Assembly: GCF_009725995.1 (NCBI RefSeq)
Contig: NZ_RCNS01000003.1
Span: 124,001 to 188,000, forward strand
Length of the DNA: 64,000 bases
Direction of reading: 5' to 3'
DNA from: Zobellia laminariae
GTDB taxonomy: Bacteria; Bacteroidota; Bacteroidia; Flavobacteriales; Flavobacteriaceae
Shown: positions 8,160 through 18,600 of the stretch, piece after piece
How the letters are laid out: each line of letters opens with the position of its first letter
Position numbering within the stretch: position 1 is the first letter of the stretch
Made by a program: the position numbers and the translations under genes
Notes under the pieces: generated by a model
What the model was told of the DNA's origin: nothing
The model's input: the letters and a program-made list of their open reading frames with translations, nothing else
The model's database searches: none

Positions 8160-11100
8160 TTAACCTGTTTTTCTAGTAGATTCAAACTCTTTCATACAAG
8201 CATCTACACTACTTGCCGTTTTTTTGACTATTGTGGCATCTTCAAAAAGTTTATCATGAGTTCCTTCTACGGAAACAATTACAACTTCTTTATTTGTCAT
8301 TTTCCTCCAGGAAGCTATGACTTTAGTATTAAAATCGGTAGCTGATTTTTCGGTCAATAAAACCTGAATATCATTCGCTATCGGTTTCCAATCATATTCT
8401 CGGTAGAGCTTAATATGATTGTTATGTAGGGTGCGAATAAGTTTTTCACTACCGCTACTTGTTAGCGTTTTGTATTTTTCTTTAAGTGGTAATATGAATT
8501 TTGATCTTACAAATCGGTGAACCGTTTTTATAGGGTCGGCCTTTAACCGTTTTAACAGTGCAGATGTTCTAACGTTTGTTTGAGACGGCGCAAACAGACT
8601 AAGATAATCCGCCATAGTATCTGCAATGATGAGATTAGCACTGTCATTAGTTTCTTCCAATAATCTTGTAACCTCCATACCTATTGCCGTATTATAACAA
8701 TACGCAATAAAATGATACGGACCTTGAGGCTGCACTTTCTTAATCTCCGTTATAAAATCGATTGCCATTTCATGAACACTTTTATGTAAAACAAGTTCAT
8801 CTTCATGACCGGAAGCTTGAAGGGCATACACTGGACGGTCAGTATTTAGATGATTAGCAAACTGATTATAATAAAAGAAATGTGTACCACCAGAATGTAA
8901 ACAAAACAAAGGTGGTTTCGTACCACTTGAACGAATAGGCACAAGGTGCTTAAATTCCGTCTTATCGAAAGCTTTAGTATTATGTTTATTTTGAGCTTCT
9001 AGGTAACGAGTAAGCTCTGAAATGGTCTGATGCTCAAATAATTGATTAGGAGATACTACTAAGTTTTCCGTCTTCGCTTTCGAAATCACTTGTATACTCA
9101 AAATGGAATCTCCGCCAATATCGAAAAAATTCTCATGAACACCTATAGACGGCAAATCAAGAACTTCTTTCCAAATAGCTGCTATTTTCTTTTCTAGTTC
9201 CGATGAAGGAAGCTCAATCTTAGTATTTTCATTTTCTTCTGCAGATGGTTTTATTTGAGCTAAACGTACCTTATCAACTTTACCATTGGGAAGAACGGGG
9301 AACTCATCTACCTGAACAATCCTAGTTGGCACCATATACCCGGGCAACTTGGCTTTCAGAGTGCTTTTAAGAGCATCTATCTCAACTTCTTCATCTGCGG
9401 TAACATAGGCAACTAAACGCTTATTGTCTTCCACCATAGCCACTGCAGCGTTTACCGAGTCATATTCGGATATGGTTTTTTCTACTTCATCTAGCTCAAT
9501 TCTAAAACCACGCACCTTAACTTGATGATCAACTCTTCCTAGAAATTCAATTGTACCATCATTTCTATACCTACCTAGGTCGCCCGTTTTATAAATTTTT
9601 TCGTTTAATCTCACTTTTAATGGACTGTCTAAAAACACCTTGTCCGTAAGCTCTGTTCTATTAATATAACCATTTGACACACCTGGTCCACCAATATAAA
9701 TTTCCCCCACAGCTCCATAAGGAACTAATTTTTTTGATTCATTTAAAAGGTATACCTCTGCATTGGCAACCGCCCTACCTATTGATACCGTATCAGAATC
9801 TTCGGTTTTCTCAACCTTATGAGCTATGCACCAAACCGTAGCCTCCGTAGGACCGTATTCATTATACAGGCCTGTATGTGGTAGGCTTTCAAAATGAAGA
9901 TTACAAAGGGCTCGCGAACATGCTTCACCCGCTACAATCACTGTTTTAAAACTTTCCAATGTAGTTAAACTACCATGTTCAAGAATTACTTTATACAAAG
10001 TTGGAAGCATAAGAGTATGACTAACCTTATGACGTTGCACCAAGTCTTCTATTTTAGTAATATCTTGTTCTATTCTATTTTCAGTAAGGATAAGATTCCC
10101 TCCAGTGCAAAGCGTCCAATAGATACCTGCCTTGGAACTATCAAACGAAATAGAAGACATTAATAAGAACGCGCTAGGATTTTCAGGATAGAAGTCCAAT
10201 CTTCCTGCTGTTGAATTGATTATATTCTTATGAGTTATAGGTACTCCCTTAGGTTTTCCCGTACTTCCGGAAGTGTATATGATGTATGCCAAATCATCTT
10301 CACTAACTTCCGGCAAGACTTCGTCCGTTGTTTTATTAGTTTCGATTTTATCAACCAAAATAATGTTCTTGTTTGTTGAATCAAAAACACTTGCTAAACT
10401 ACTATGGGTTACCACAATATTACAATCCGCATCTTCTAAAATGAAATTTAGCCTTTCCATTGGATATTTAGAATCCATTGGTAGATATGCGCATCCGGCC
10501 TTAAGAATAGCTAACATGGCAACTATCATTTCTGTAGACCTTTCCATACAAAGCATAACCACCTCATTATGCTTCTTTGTTCTTTGAATAATGGCATGTG
10601 CAATTGCATCTGCCTGCTTATTAAGCTCTTGATAAGTAATTGATACCTCACTAAAGGTCAATGCTTTATTTTGAGGAAACTGATGTGTTACATCAGCTAT
10701 AATGTGGTGAATTGCTTTATATGATTTAAAATAATTTCCCTTTTCTTTCGGCTCCGGAAGCAACATCCTTTCCTCTTCCAAAGACATCATTGGCAGATTA
10801 CCAATGTCCTCATTTGGATCAACAATTATTCCTTGCAATAACATTTTATAATGCGATAGAAAACGAGAAATAGTTGCCGCTTCAAATAAATCTGTGTCAT
10901 ACTCAAAAGCGAGAGAGAGCAGTCCGTTAGAATCTGAGATGGACAGGGTTAAATCGAACTTAGAAACTTCCGTATCAAATTCAGCTTCATCTATCAGTCG
11001 TAAATCAGAACCAAAAGAAGGTGTATCAGTTGCCGAATGGTACAGAAACATCACCTGAAAAAAGGGACTCACGGCTAGGGACCTTTCTACTTTTAATTCC

Positions 11101-12188
11101 TTCACTAAAACATCAAAAGGTACTTCATTATTTGAAAAAGCAGAAAGTGTATTCTTTTTGACGACTTCAATTAAATCCGAAAAACTATTAGTGCTAAGCA
11201 CCGTACTTCTCAGTACGATTGTATTGATAAAAAAACCCAGTACTTTTTCCAGTGATTTCACGCTCCTATTAGAAATAGGGGTCCCTACAAGAATATCTGA
11301 CTGGCCTGTGTATCTATATAGTAAAATATAATACACGGTAAGCAAGAAAACAAATGGTGTAGTCCCCAACTGTTTTGATTTACCCAAAATATCGGATGAC
11401 AGTTTTTTATCTAACCTCAGAGTCTGCTGCTTACCTTTAAAAGAAGGCCTTGCAGGTCTAGCACTGTCCGTTTGAAGATTTAATATAGGTAGGTTTCCTG
11501 ATAGGGTATTCTTCCAATAATCCAATTGTTTATTATCAATAGGTGTAGTACGTTCCCAATAGGCATAATCCGAAAATTGAATGGTTTCAGGTTTAGTCTC
11601 CAAAGAACTGCCCGCTATTAACTTCAAATAAGAGTCAGCCAACTGCTGTTTTAGAACATCAATAGACCATTCATCAATTACAATATGATGCAATGTAAAA
11701 AACAACACAAATCTATGTGCTGGGTATTTTAATAAAGAAACCCGGACCAGACCTGGTTCAGATAAATCAAACACTCTGGAAGACTGCTTACGCATTATAG
11801 TGTCAGCCTCTTCTTTCGCATCAATCTCAGTTAAATGACTAAGATCAAACTCAACAAGGTTTGGAATAGTATCATCAACTTTTGAAACTGGACTACCATT
11901 AATAGCAGGATAATAAGACCTTAAAACTTCGTTAGTTAAGAATAAATGGTTGAGACTTTTCTTTAGCTTCTCTACATTCAAATTTCCATCAAAAGTCAGC
12001 GCTTCAGAATAATTATAGAAAGGATTCTCTGTGTACAACTGTTGTAAAAACCATATACGCTGTTGACCGCTTGATAATGGAATTTGAGTATCCGCGGGAG
12101 CCTTAGATATCTGTGATAAAGCAGAATCCTTTGCTTCCCGATTTTTCCATCGGTTTAATAATGAATTTTTATCTGTGCTCTTTTCCAA
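8160..12188 (-). CDS. Nonribosomal peptide synthetase, C-A-PCP-TE (termination module)
   Basis: 1342 aa, cytoplasmic. Condensation domain about 35-460 with HHIVIDEWS (His167, His168, Asp172). Adenylation domain about 490-990 with YTSGSTGKPKG (about 637), NEYGPTEATVW, YKTGDLGRY, VRGFRIELDEVE and NGKVDK. Carrier domain with GGDS (Ser1028). Thioesterase 1085-1342. My by-eye specificity code is D-S-A-L-I-A-E-V-W-K, which I cannot assign to an amino acid. The thioesterase nucleophile elbow reads AYCYNT, with Cys1164 where Ser is usual and no classic G-x-S-x-G; GTHDKLF near the end supplies the catalytic His. Cys-nucleophile thioesterases exist, so it is probably active. Only 21 bp separate it from the HupE-like gene upstream. 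It is the only module with a thioesterase, so it should act last. Confidence 0.95.
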   Translation of the reverse strand: MEKSTDKNSLLNRWKNREAKDSALSQISKAPADTQIPLSSGQQRIWFLQQLYTENPFYNYSEALTFDGNLNVEKLKKSLNHLFLTNEVLRSYYPAINGSPVSKVDDTIPNLVEFDLSHLTEIDAKEEADTIMRKQSSRVFDLSEPGLVRVSLLKYPAHRFVLFFTLHHIVIDEWSIDVLKQQLADSYLKLIAGSSLETKPETIQFSDYAYWERTTPIDNKQLDYWKNTLSGNLPILNLQTDSARPARPSFKGKQQTLRLDKKLSSDILGKSKQLGTTPFVFLLTVYYILLYRYTGQSDILVGTPISNRSVKSLEKVLGFFINTIVLRSTVLSTNSFSDLIEVVKKNTLSAFSNNEVPFDVLVKELKVERSLAVSPFFQVMFLYHSATDTPSFGSDLRLIDEAEFDTEVSKFDLTLSISDSNGLLSLAFEYDTDLFEAATISRFLSHYKMLLQGIIVDPNEDIGNLPMMSLEEERMLLPEPKEKGNYFKSYKAIHHIIADVTHQFPQNKALTFSEVSITYQELNKQADAIAHAIIQRTKKHNEVVMLCMERSTEMIVAMLAILKAGCAYLPMDSKYPMERLNFILEDADCNIVVTHSSLASVFDSTNKNIILVDKIETNKTTDEVLPEVSEDDLAYIIYTSGSTGKPKGVPITHKNIINSTAGRLDFYPENPSAFLLMSSISFDSSKAGIYWTLCTGGNLILTENRIEQDITKIEDLVQRHKVSHTLMLPTLYKVILEHGSLTTLESFKTVIVAGEACSRALCNLHFESLPHTGLYNEYGPTEATVWCIAHKVEKTEDSDTVSIGRAVANAEVYLLNESKKLVPYGAVGEIYIGGPGVSNGYINRTELTDKVFLDSPLKVRLNEKIYKTGDLGRYRNDGTIEFLGRVDHQVKVRGFRIELDEVEKTISEYDSVNAAVAMVEDNKRLVAYVTADEEVEIDALKSTLKAKLPGYMVPTRIVQVDEFPVLPNGKVDKVRLAQIKPSAEENENTKIELPSSELEKKIAAIWKEVLDLPSIGVHENFFDIGGDSILSIQVISKAKTENLVVSPNQLFEHQTISELTRYLEAQNKHNTKAFDKTEFKHLVPIRSSGTKPPLFCLHSGGTHFFYYNQFANHLNTDRPVYALQASGHEDELVLHKSVHEMAIDFITEIKKVQPQGPYHFIAYCYNTAIGMEVTRLLEETNDSANLIIADTMADYLSLFAPSQTNVRTSALLKRLKADPIKTVHRFVRSKFILPLKEKYKTLTSSGSEKLIRTLHNNHIKLYREYDWKPIANDIQVLLTEKSATDFNTKVIASWRKMTNKEVVIVSVEGTHDKLFEDATIVKKTASSVDACMKEFESTRKTG

Positions 12189-12209
12189 ATGCTAGATTCT
12201 ATGAATTAT

Positions 12210-13469
12210 CTACTTCAATCCAACAAATTCTGCCATAGGGTATAATATGTTTCTATTGATTATTTCATCTAATGGCAAATCAACATCAAAGGCTCGTTCT
12301 ATAAGCCAATATGCAGATACAATTATTAGAAGAACAGAAAGCCACACCATTAATTCTGAATAAAATTTGTTATTTCTTATGAAGTACAAAACTGGAAAAA
12401 TCACGGCAATAATTGCAATTTGACCTAATTCCACTCCTACATTGAAACCTACCAGTGATAACGATAAGTATTCACCCTTGAATCCCAAATCTCCCAATAC
12501 ACTAGCAAAACCAAAACCATGGAAAAGACCAAAAACAAAAGCTATAACCCAATCCTCCCCTCTAAATATTGGTCTAATATTATGGTAAGCGGCAAGGCCT
12601 ACTGAAAAGGCGATTATAGATTCTACCACTCTAGATGGTAGTGTAATAATTTCCAACGATGCCAGACTTAATGTAATAGTATGTGCAATTGTAAAAAAGG
12701 TGACTATCTTAAGAATATATATAAATGCTGGTCTAAAATTCTTTACCGGCACCCAGCCCCAAATTCCGGACTCGCCATTATTAATAGGTTCTCCCGTAAC
12801 ACCATCTTTCTTACGTCTTCGTACTACTGAAGGAAGGATTAAAGCTAATAGGAATAAAATATGGTCAATTCCTATCCAAATATGCCAAATTCCTTGCTTT
12901 ACCATAGCCAAGAAGCCTTTCCATAGTGAGGTTTCTTTTATAGAAAAAGAACCTTCCCGCTCTCCTTCAGAGAGATATAATGCAACAATATGCTCATTAT
13001 TTATTAAGCCCGCCTTCCAGTTATATTCCATGGCCACAAGACACATGTGCGAGGGGTCTTCATCAAAAAAAGCGTCATAATCTAGCGTAAGGCTATCCGG
13101 CAGGTTCTCGGAGTTTTCTAGTCTAAAATGAAAATTGATAAAATCTCCGTAAGAAAGATTAAGTTTTGACATTTCACCTGTAAAAACAATACGGTAAGCT
13201 CCTAGTTCAGAAGAAAATTTAGCATTTTCTAGTAAATATGCTTGAATCTTATCTTGGTACGGCCTTACCTTTTCTATGCCTGGATGCAACCCCAAATCCA
13301 AACCAAAAACACTATTAAGTTCGTTAGCGTTAACCTCAAAACGACCCTCTATTCCGGTCTTTTCATAGATTCTTAAGTAAATTAAACTTTGCTTTGGTTG
13401 GTGACCAAATGTAACCACTGGAGTCAAAAGAAAGAGGCCGAAGATAATAGACAGTAATAATTTTTTCAT
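12210..13469 (-). CDS. HupE/UreJ-like membrane protein, putative metal permease
   Basis: 419 aa. Signal peptide (about 1-22), a periplasmic beta-rich domain of about 150 residues, then about seven membrane segments. The helix motif HIWIGIDH (about 195-202) corresponds to the HupE/UreJ signature H-P-x-x-G-x-D-H with the Pro replaced, and FGLFHGFGFASVLG (about 315-328) is the second His-bearing helix. HupE/UreJ proteins are transition-metal (nickel, cobalt or copper) permeases or metallochaperone-like proteins; this long form with an extracytoplasmic domain is common in Bacteroidota and often paired with a TonB receptor. First gene of the minus arm, directly before the NRPS and divergent from the plus arm that ends in a TonB receptor. 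The metal cannot be told from sequence. Confidence 0.82.
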   Translation of the reverse strand: MKKLLLSIIFGLFLLTPVVTFGHQPKQSLIYLRIYEKTGIEGRFEVNANELNSVFGLDLGLHPGIEKVRPYQDKIQAYLLENAKFSSELGAYRIVFTGEMSKLNLSYGDFINFHFRLENSENLPDSLTLDYDAFFDEDPSHMCLVAMEYNWKAGLINNEHIVALYLSEGEREGSFSIKETSLWKGFLAMVKQGIWHIWIGIDHILFLLALILPSVVRRRKKDGVTGEPINNGESGIWGWVPVKNFRPAFIYILKIVTFFTIAHTITLSLASLEIITLPSRVVESIIAFSVGLAAYHNIRPIFRGEDWVIAFVFGLFHGFGFASVLGDLGFKGEYLSLSLVGFNVGVELGQIAIIAVIFPVLYFIRNNKFYSELMVWLSVLLIIVSAYWLIERAFDVDLPLDEIINRNILYPMAEFVGLK

Positions 13470-13789
13470 AGCGCTGTCAATATAGATAATTATTTTATAG
13501 TTGTCTTTATTTTTTCGTTTTCAGGTACTCAATATCAGCTAGAAAAAAGTTTTCTAAGACTAATTTTTAAGCATACGTGTTTTAAAATCCCTATCAGAAT
13601 CGTGTAAATCGCCCCAACATATAAATCTGCTTGTTTTTAAGAATTTACCAATAAATTAGTTTTTAAATTCATTATTAATAACAAATAGATGTAATTTTTT
13701 ACAATTTTTCGATGATCAACCTATAAAACTGTTATTCGATTACTTTTTTCCTTGATAAATTCACAAGCATAAATTATATTAGCCATGCT
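13470..13789. promoter_or_regulatory. Divergent promoter region of the peptide locus
   Basis: This AT-rich gap separates the two arms of the locus. On the plus strand TTG (13752-13754), 20 nt, then TATATTAG (13775-13782) resembles the Bacteroidota TTG-N19-TAnnTTTG promoter with one mismatch. I found no clear minus-strand promoter and no recognisable metal-regulator box. The rest shows nothing coding. Confidence 0.4.
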
Positions 13790-13864
13790 ATGAATGAGAA
13801 GGTTTCGGTATTGATCGAAATTCTTGTGGTTCTTGGTATGCTATCAACTAAACCATCAATTTGA
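13790..13864 (+). CDS. 24-aa leader ORF overlapping the A-domain start
   Basis: An ATG at 13790 opens a 24-codon frame, hydrophobic in the middle (VSVLIEILVVLGML), whose TGA stop (13862-13864) overlaps the TTG start of the adenylation gene (13861-13863). It begins 8 nt after the candidate -7 element. The overlap would couple translation of the weak TTG start to this leader. An inverted repeat (TTTCG 13803-13807 / CGAAA 13816-13820) lies inside. It could simply be 5'UTR; no homologue is recognised. Confidence 0.35.
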   Translation: MNEKVSVLIEILVVLGMLSTKPSI

Positions 13865-15438
13865 AATCAATTTACACTTTACCTCAGCTTATAGAAAATG
13901 TAGCAAGAGCATCACCGAACCGTGAAGCTTTTCGTTATTTAGAGGAAACCATATCCTATAGTGAACTCCATAAGAAAACAGACCAGCTAGCTTCGTATTT
14001 AATTTCAATAGGCATCAAAAAAGGCGACCGTGTAGGTATTTTCATGAACCGGTGTCTGGAAACTTCTATTGCTGTCTATGGTATTCTTAAAGCTGGAGCA
14101 GTATATGTACCACTTGATACAGCTGCCCCCTTACACAAAACTGCTGCTATTATAAATGATTGCCAAATTAGCTGTTTGATTACCACAACCACTAAAAGAA
14201 GAAAGGTTGATACACTTTTAAATGAAAAGAGTACTTTAAATAGGGTAATTGGAGACACCCTTAAAAACTCAATTCCATCCGTAGCTTGGGACAATATTTT
14301 TTCTATTGAGTTAGATGATTACATACCTCCTACTATTTTAGAACAAGATTTAGCCTTTATATTATATACATCAGGGTCTACAGGTATGCCAAAAGGTATC
14401 ATGCATACGCACTACAGTGGTTTAAGTTTGGCCAAAATTGCTGCAGATACCTATAATTTTAACTCAGATGATATATTCGGAAATCCAGCCCCGTTACATT
14501 TTGACCCCTCTACTTTTGGTTACTTTGTTGCGCCTTTAGTAGGTGCTACCACCGTAATTATCCCTGATGCTCACTTAAAAATGCCGGCCAGTTTGAGTGC
14601 GCTTATATCTAAGGAGGGCATTACAGTATGGTATTCAGTTCCTCTAATGTTAATACAACTATTACACAGTGAGACTTTAGACAAACATGATTTCAGTTCT
14701 TTAAGATGGGTGCTTTTTGCAGGTGAAGTTTTTATAACCAAACATCTACGGGCTTTAATGAAAAAATGGCCGAATGCAAGATTCAGTAACTTATATGGAC
14801 CGGCCGAACTCATTTTATGTACATATTACAATGTGCCTGAACCACCCAAAACAGATGAACCCATACCTATTGGAAAGGTTTGGAACAATACAGAGTACAA
14901 AATACTAGATGAAAATAATAACGATGCGCTTGAAAATGAGACTGGCCAATTGGCTGTACGCTCCGCTACTATGATGCAAGGTTACTGGAACAATAAATCT
15001 CTTACCGAACAATCATTTCATAAAGTAACTATAGCTGACGGTTATGAGCATATTTATTATAAAACAGGAGATTTAGTAAAACTGAACAATAACGGAGAAC
15101 TATTGTTTTTGGGAAGAAATGACAGGCAAATTAAACTTAGGGGATATCGTGTTGAGCTAGATGAAATAGAATTGACCCTCCTGAAACATAATGATATAGA
15201 AGAAGTAGCAGTACTAGTATTAGGAAAAGATGAAGAGGTACAAGAATTGGCTGCGGTTATTAAACCTTTGAAAGGTGTTTCTATAAATCTTACCTACCTC
15301 AGGGAATTTTGTAAAATACAACTTCCCTCCTATGCTATTCCGAAAACTATTGAATTTATGAAGGATTTACCCAGAACTAGTTCAGGTAAAATAAGCCGCA
15401 AAGAAATAGGCAAACTACTGGAAGAACACCAATTATGA
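13861..15438 (+). CDS. Stand-alone adenylation enzyme, prolyl-AMP-ligase-like
   Basis: 525 aa, a complete single A domain: YTSGSTGMPKG (about 169), NLYGPAE (about 310), YKTGDLVKL (about 400), LRGYRVELDEIE (about 427) and SGKISRKEI with the catalytic Lys (about 508). It activates an amino acid as AMP ester and loads a carrier protein. My by-eye code is D-P-F-Y-L-A-L-L-C-K, very close to the remembered code of stand-alone L-proline ligases (PltF/RedM/AnaC type, D-L-F-Y-L-A-L-V-C-K), so L-Pro or a close analogue is the likely substrate. The start is TTG: no in-frame ATG precedes it and the N-terminus aligns fully. It overlaps the carrier gene by 4 nt (ATGA). No prolyl-carrier dehydrogenase (PltE type) is nearby, so pyrrole formation is not expected. 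Confidence 0.9.
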   Translation: MKSIYTLPQLIENVARASPNREAFRYLEETISYSELHKKTDQLASYLISIGIKKGDRVGIFMNRCLETSIAVYGILKAGAVYVPLDTAAPLHKTAAIINDCQISCLITTTTKRRKVDTLLNEKSTLNRVIGDTLKNSIPSVAWDNIFSIELDDYIPPTILEQDLAFILYTSGSTGMPKGIMHTHYSGLSLAKIAADTYNFNSDDIFGNPAPLHFDPSTFGYFVAPLVGATTVIIPDAHLKMPASLSALISKEGITVWYSVPLMLIQLLHSETLDKHDFSSLRWVLFAGEVFITKHLRALMKKWPNARFSNLYGPAELILCTYYNVPEPPKTDEPIPIGKVWNNTEYKILDENNNDALENETGQLAVRSATMMQGYWNNKSLTEQSFHKVTIADGYEHIYYKTGDLVKLNNNGELLFLGRNDRQIKLRGYRVELDEIELTLLKHNDIEEVAVLVLGKDEEVQELAAVIKPLKGVSINLTYLREFCKIQLPSYAIPKTIEFMKDLPRTSSGKISRKEIGKLLEEHQL

Positions 15439-15686
15439 AAGATAAAATTGTAAGCTATATTAAAGGTAACCTAGCTACTGAATCTGTTGAGGACATAGAT
15501 ATAAACGAAGACCTTTTAGGCAGTGGTTTAGTTGATTCATTAGGAATGGTGCAATTAGTACTTTTTATTGAGAATGAAGCGAACATAAAGGTTTCACCAG
15601 AAGAAATGACCATAGAGAACTTTACGACCGTTGACCATATTTTAAAATTCATAGCGAGTAAGAATAAAGACCAAAAGCAAGCATAA
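15435..15686 (+). CDS. Stand-alone peptidyl carrier protein
   Basis: 83 aa, acidic, four-helix carrier fold. GLVDSLGMVQ carries the phosphopantetheine Ser (Ser35). It overlaps the adenylation gene by 4 nt and ends 5 nt before the next synthetase, so the trio is translated as a unit. With the free A domain it forms a discrete loading module, as in PltF/PltL pairs; the loaded residue is then accepted by the condensation domain of the following protein (inference). An acyl carrier role in an unrelated pathway is unlikely given this context. Confidence 0.92.
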   Translation: MKDKIVSYIKGNLATESVEDIDINEDLLGSGLVDSLGMVQLVLFIENEANIKVSPEEMTIENFTTVDHILKFIASKNKDQKQA

Positions 15687-15691
15687 CTATA

Positions 15692-18600
15692 ATGAGCGAC
15701 CAAAAAGATTCATTTTTAAAACTTACCAAAAGTCAGTCTGCTCTGTGGGCGGGTCAAAAAATGCATCCCAATGTTCCCCTTCATAATGTGGTTTATACTT
15801 TTGAGATTACGGGCGCTATAGACAAGATTACATTTGAGAAAGCATTTCAAAGGCTAATTAAAACGACGGACATACTCCGAATTATTTTTTCCGAAGAAAA
15901 AGGAGTTCCAAATCAGACCGTTCGTAATGAAGTAGATTTTTCATTAGAGTTTATAGACCTCACTCATCATCAAAACAATACAACTATTGACAAATGGCTC
16001 CATGAACGTACCTTGAAACTCATGGATATTTCTGAACGAGTATTTGATACCGCATTATTAAAAACAGGAAGCAACAACTATGTATGGGTTTTAAAACTAC
16101 ATCATTTGGTTACGGATGCAGTATCTAATTCCATTCTCTACCGGCGGATGAGTTCTTTCTATACATGCGAAATAACTAATACCACGGCGGCCGTAGAAAA
16201 TTTCCCATCGTTTTCAGACTATAATAAATATGAACATGAACAAAGTACTACAAGTGTAAATAACGACAGTAATAAGTATTGGGAAGAAAGGACAAAAAAC
16301 TTGCTAGAAAAACCTAAACTGTACGGAGAAAAAATTGACAATAGTACTGCGGCAAAACGAATCACTTTGGACCTCGGTACACAGCGTTCACAACAACTTC
16401 GTGAATTGGCCAACCGTACGGAATTTAAAGGATGGACGGAGGATTTAACTCTTTTCAATATATTTCTAACGTTATATTTCTCCTATATCCACAGAGTAAG
16501 TGGTCAAGAAACTATCGCTATTGGTGCGCCATCACATAATAGGACTACCAGAAAATTTCAAAAAACTGCGGGACTTTTTATTGAAGTACTGCCATTAGTC
16601 ATTGATATTGAGAATGAAGACACTTTCATAAGTCTCTTTAACCGTGTTAAAATAGAGACCAATAATTATTTAAGAAACGCGCGTCCAGGAAGTGCTACGG
16701 CTCAAACAAATAACAGTTTTAATACTGTTTTAAATTTTATACATGCAGATTTTCCTGATTTTAACGGTTTTCACACAAAAACTGAATGGTTACATTCTGA
16801 CCATATTGATAGTAGCCACGCCCTCCGTACCCATGTTTATGACATGAACAATAGTGGTGCTTTTAAAATAGCCTTTGATATAAATAGCAATACTTTTTCC
16901 GATGCTACGGCAGAAGAAATTCCTGTTCATTTTCTAAATTTGTTAGATGCTTTTTTAGAAAATTCCGAACAATCAATACGAAAGCCTGGATTGCTAGACA
17001 CAGCTCCTGGGGACGCATTGCTTGTTGAAGAATTATCTACTCCATTCAAATCAGTAATTCAAAGTTTTGAAGAAAATACAAATAGTTCTCCCAATTCTGT
17101 AGCGTTACAATTTGTAAATGAAATTCTTACGTACAACTCACTAAACAAAAAAGCGAACCAACTAGCCCACTATTTAAAAGCTAAAGGCATTAATGAAAAA
17201 AGCAGAATTGCGCTTCATTTCAACAGAAGTTCAGACTATATAATTAGTGTACTTGCTGTTCTCAAAACTGGTGCAGCCTTTACACCTATTGCTTTTAACC
17301 AACCTGTAGCACGCGTAAAGTATATTATCTCAAATTCAAAGAGTGTACTTTTACTTAGTCAAAGCAACCTTATTTCAAAAATAGATATTCCGGATATTGG
17401 TATTTTGGATGTTCAAAAGGAAAGTTCAATTATAAACGAGCAGCCTTTTACTAATTTAGAGATACAGTCCTCGCCAGAAAGTTTGTCCTATATACTTTAC
17501 ACATCGGGAAGTACAGGAAAACCAAAAGGTGTTCTCATTTCACAACAAGCGCTTTCTAATTATATTTTTTGGGCAAAAGAAGCATATCACACTAATGAAA
17601 AGTCCATTTTCCCTTTATTCACATCAATAGGTTTTGACCTAACTATTACATCTACATTTTTGCCATTGGTTAGCGGTGGAAGGATAAATGTTTATAAAGA
17701 ATCCGTAACCGGTCCTGATGTTAGCTTGTTGAAAGTTTTAGATGACAATCTTGTTAACTGCATTAAGTTGACACCTTCTCATTTAGCTCTATTTAAAGAA
17801 AAAAAACTGAGTACGTCATTCATCCACACTATGATTGTAGGTGGTGAAGAATTCAAATCTAATCTAGCAAAATCTATAAAAGAGGCATTCCCAAACGAAA
17901 TTAAGATATATAATGAATACGGACCCACGGAAGCTACCGTGGGATGTATTGTAGCGGAGTACAATGAAAGTAACCATACGAAAGTTACTGTACCCATTGG
18001 ACTGCCAATTTCTAATATGTCCGCTTATGTATTGGACGAATATAAAAACAGAGTGCCAAAAGGTGTTGTGGGTGAACTCTACCTAAGTGGTTTAGGACTT
18101 TCTGATGGCTATGCAAATGACCTTTCCTTAACTGCTGAAAAATTTATTGAAAATCCACTTATTTCAGGTAATAAAATGTACCGTACGGGAGATTTGGCCA
18201 GAATTAATAAAAACGGAAGTTTTGAATATATGGGTAGGTCTGATGAGCAAGTAAAACTAAGAGGGCATCGTATTGAACTATCGGATATAGAAAATAACCT
18301 AACCGAATTTCCTGAAATAGAAAATTGCGCCGTTGTTTTAGTGGAAAGCAAAAAAACAACTCCAGAAGATGAAGTGGTTAACTGTACCAAATGTGGCCTA
18401 CCTTCTAACTACCCAAATACCGATTTTGATGAAAAGGGAGTGTGCCACCTTTGCACTGCTTTTGAAACATATAAAGACAAAACCGAGCGCTATTTCAAAA
18501 ATGACGAGCAATTGGTTTCTTTATTGACATCTAAAAGAGAGTCCAATCCTAATTATGATTGTATTTCACTTTTAAGTGGTGGTAAAGATAGCACCTATGT

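Noticed and set aside
13803..13820. TTTCG/CGAAA inverted repeat as a metal-regulator operator
   Set aside because: Only 5-bp arms, inside the leader ORF, and no second copy upstream of the divergent arm.
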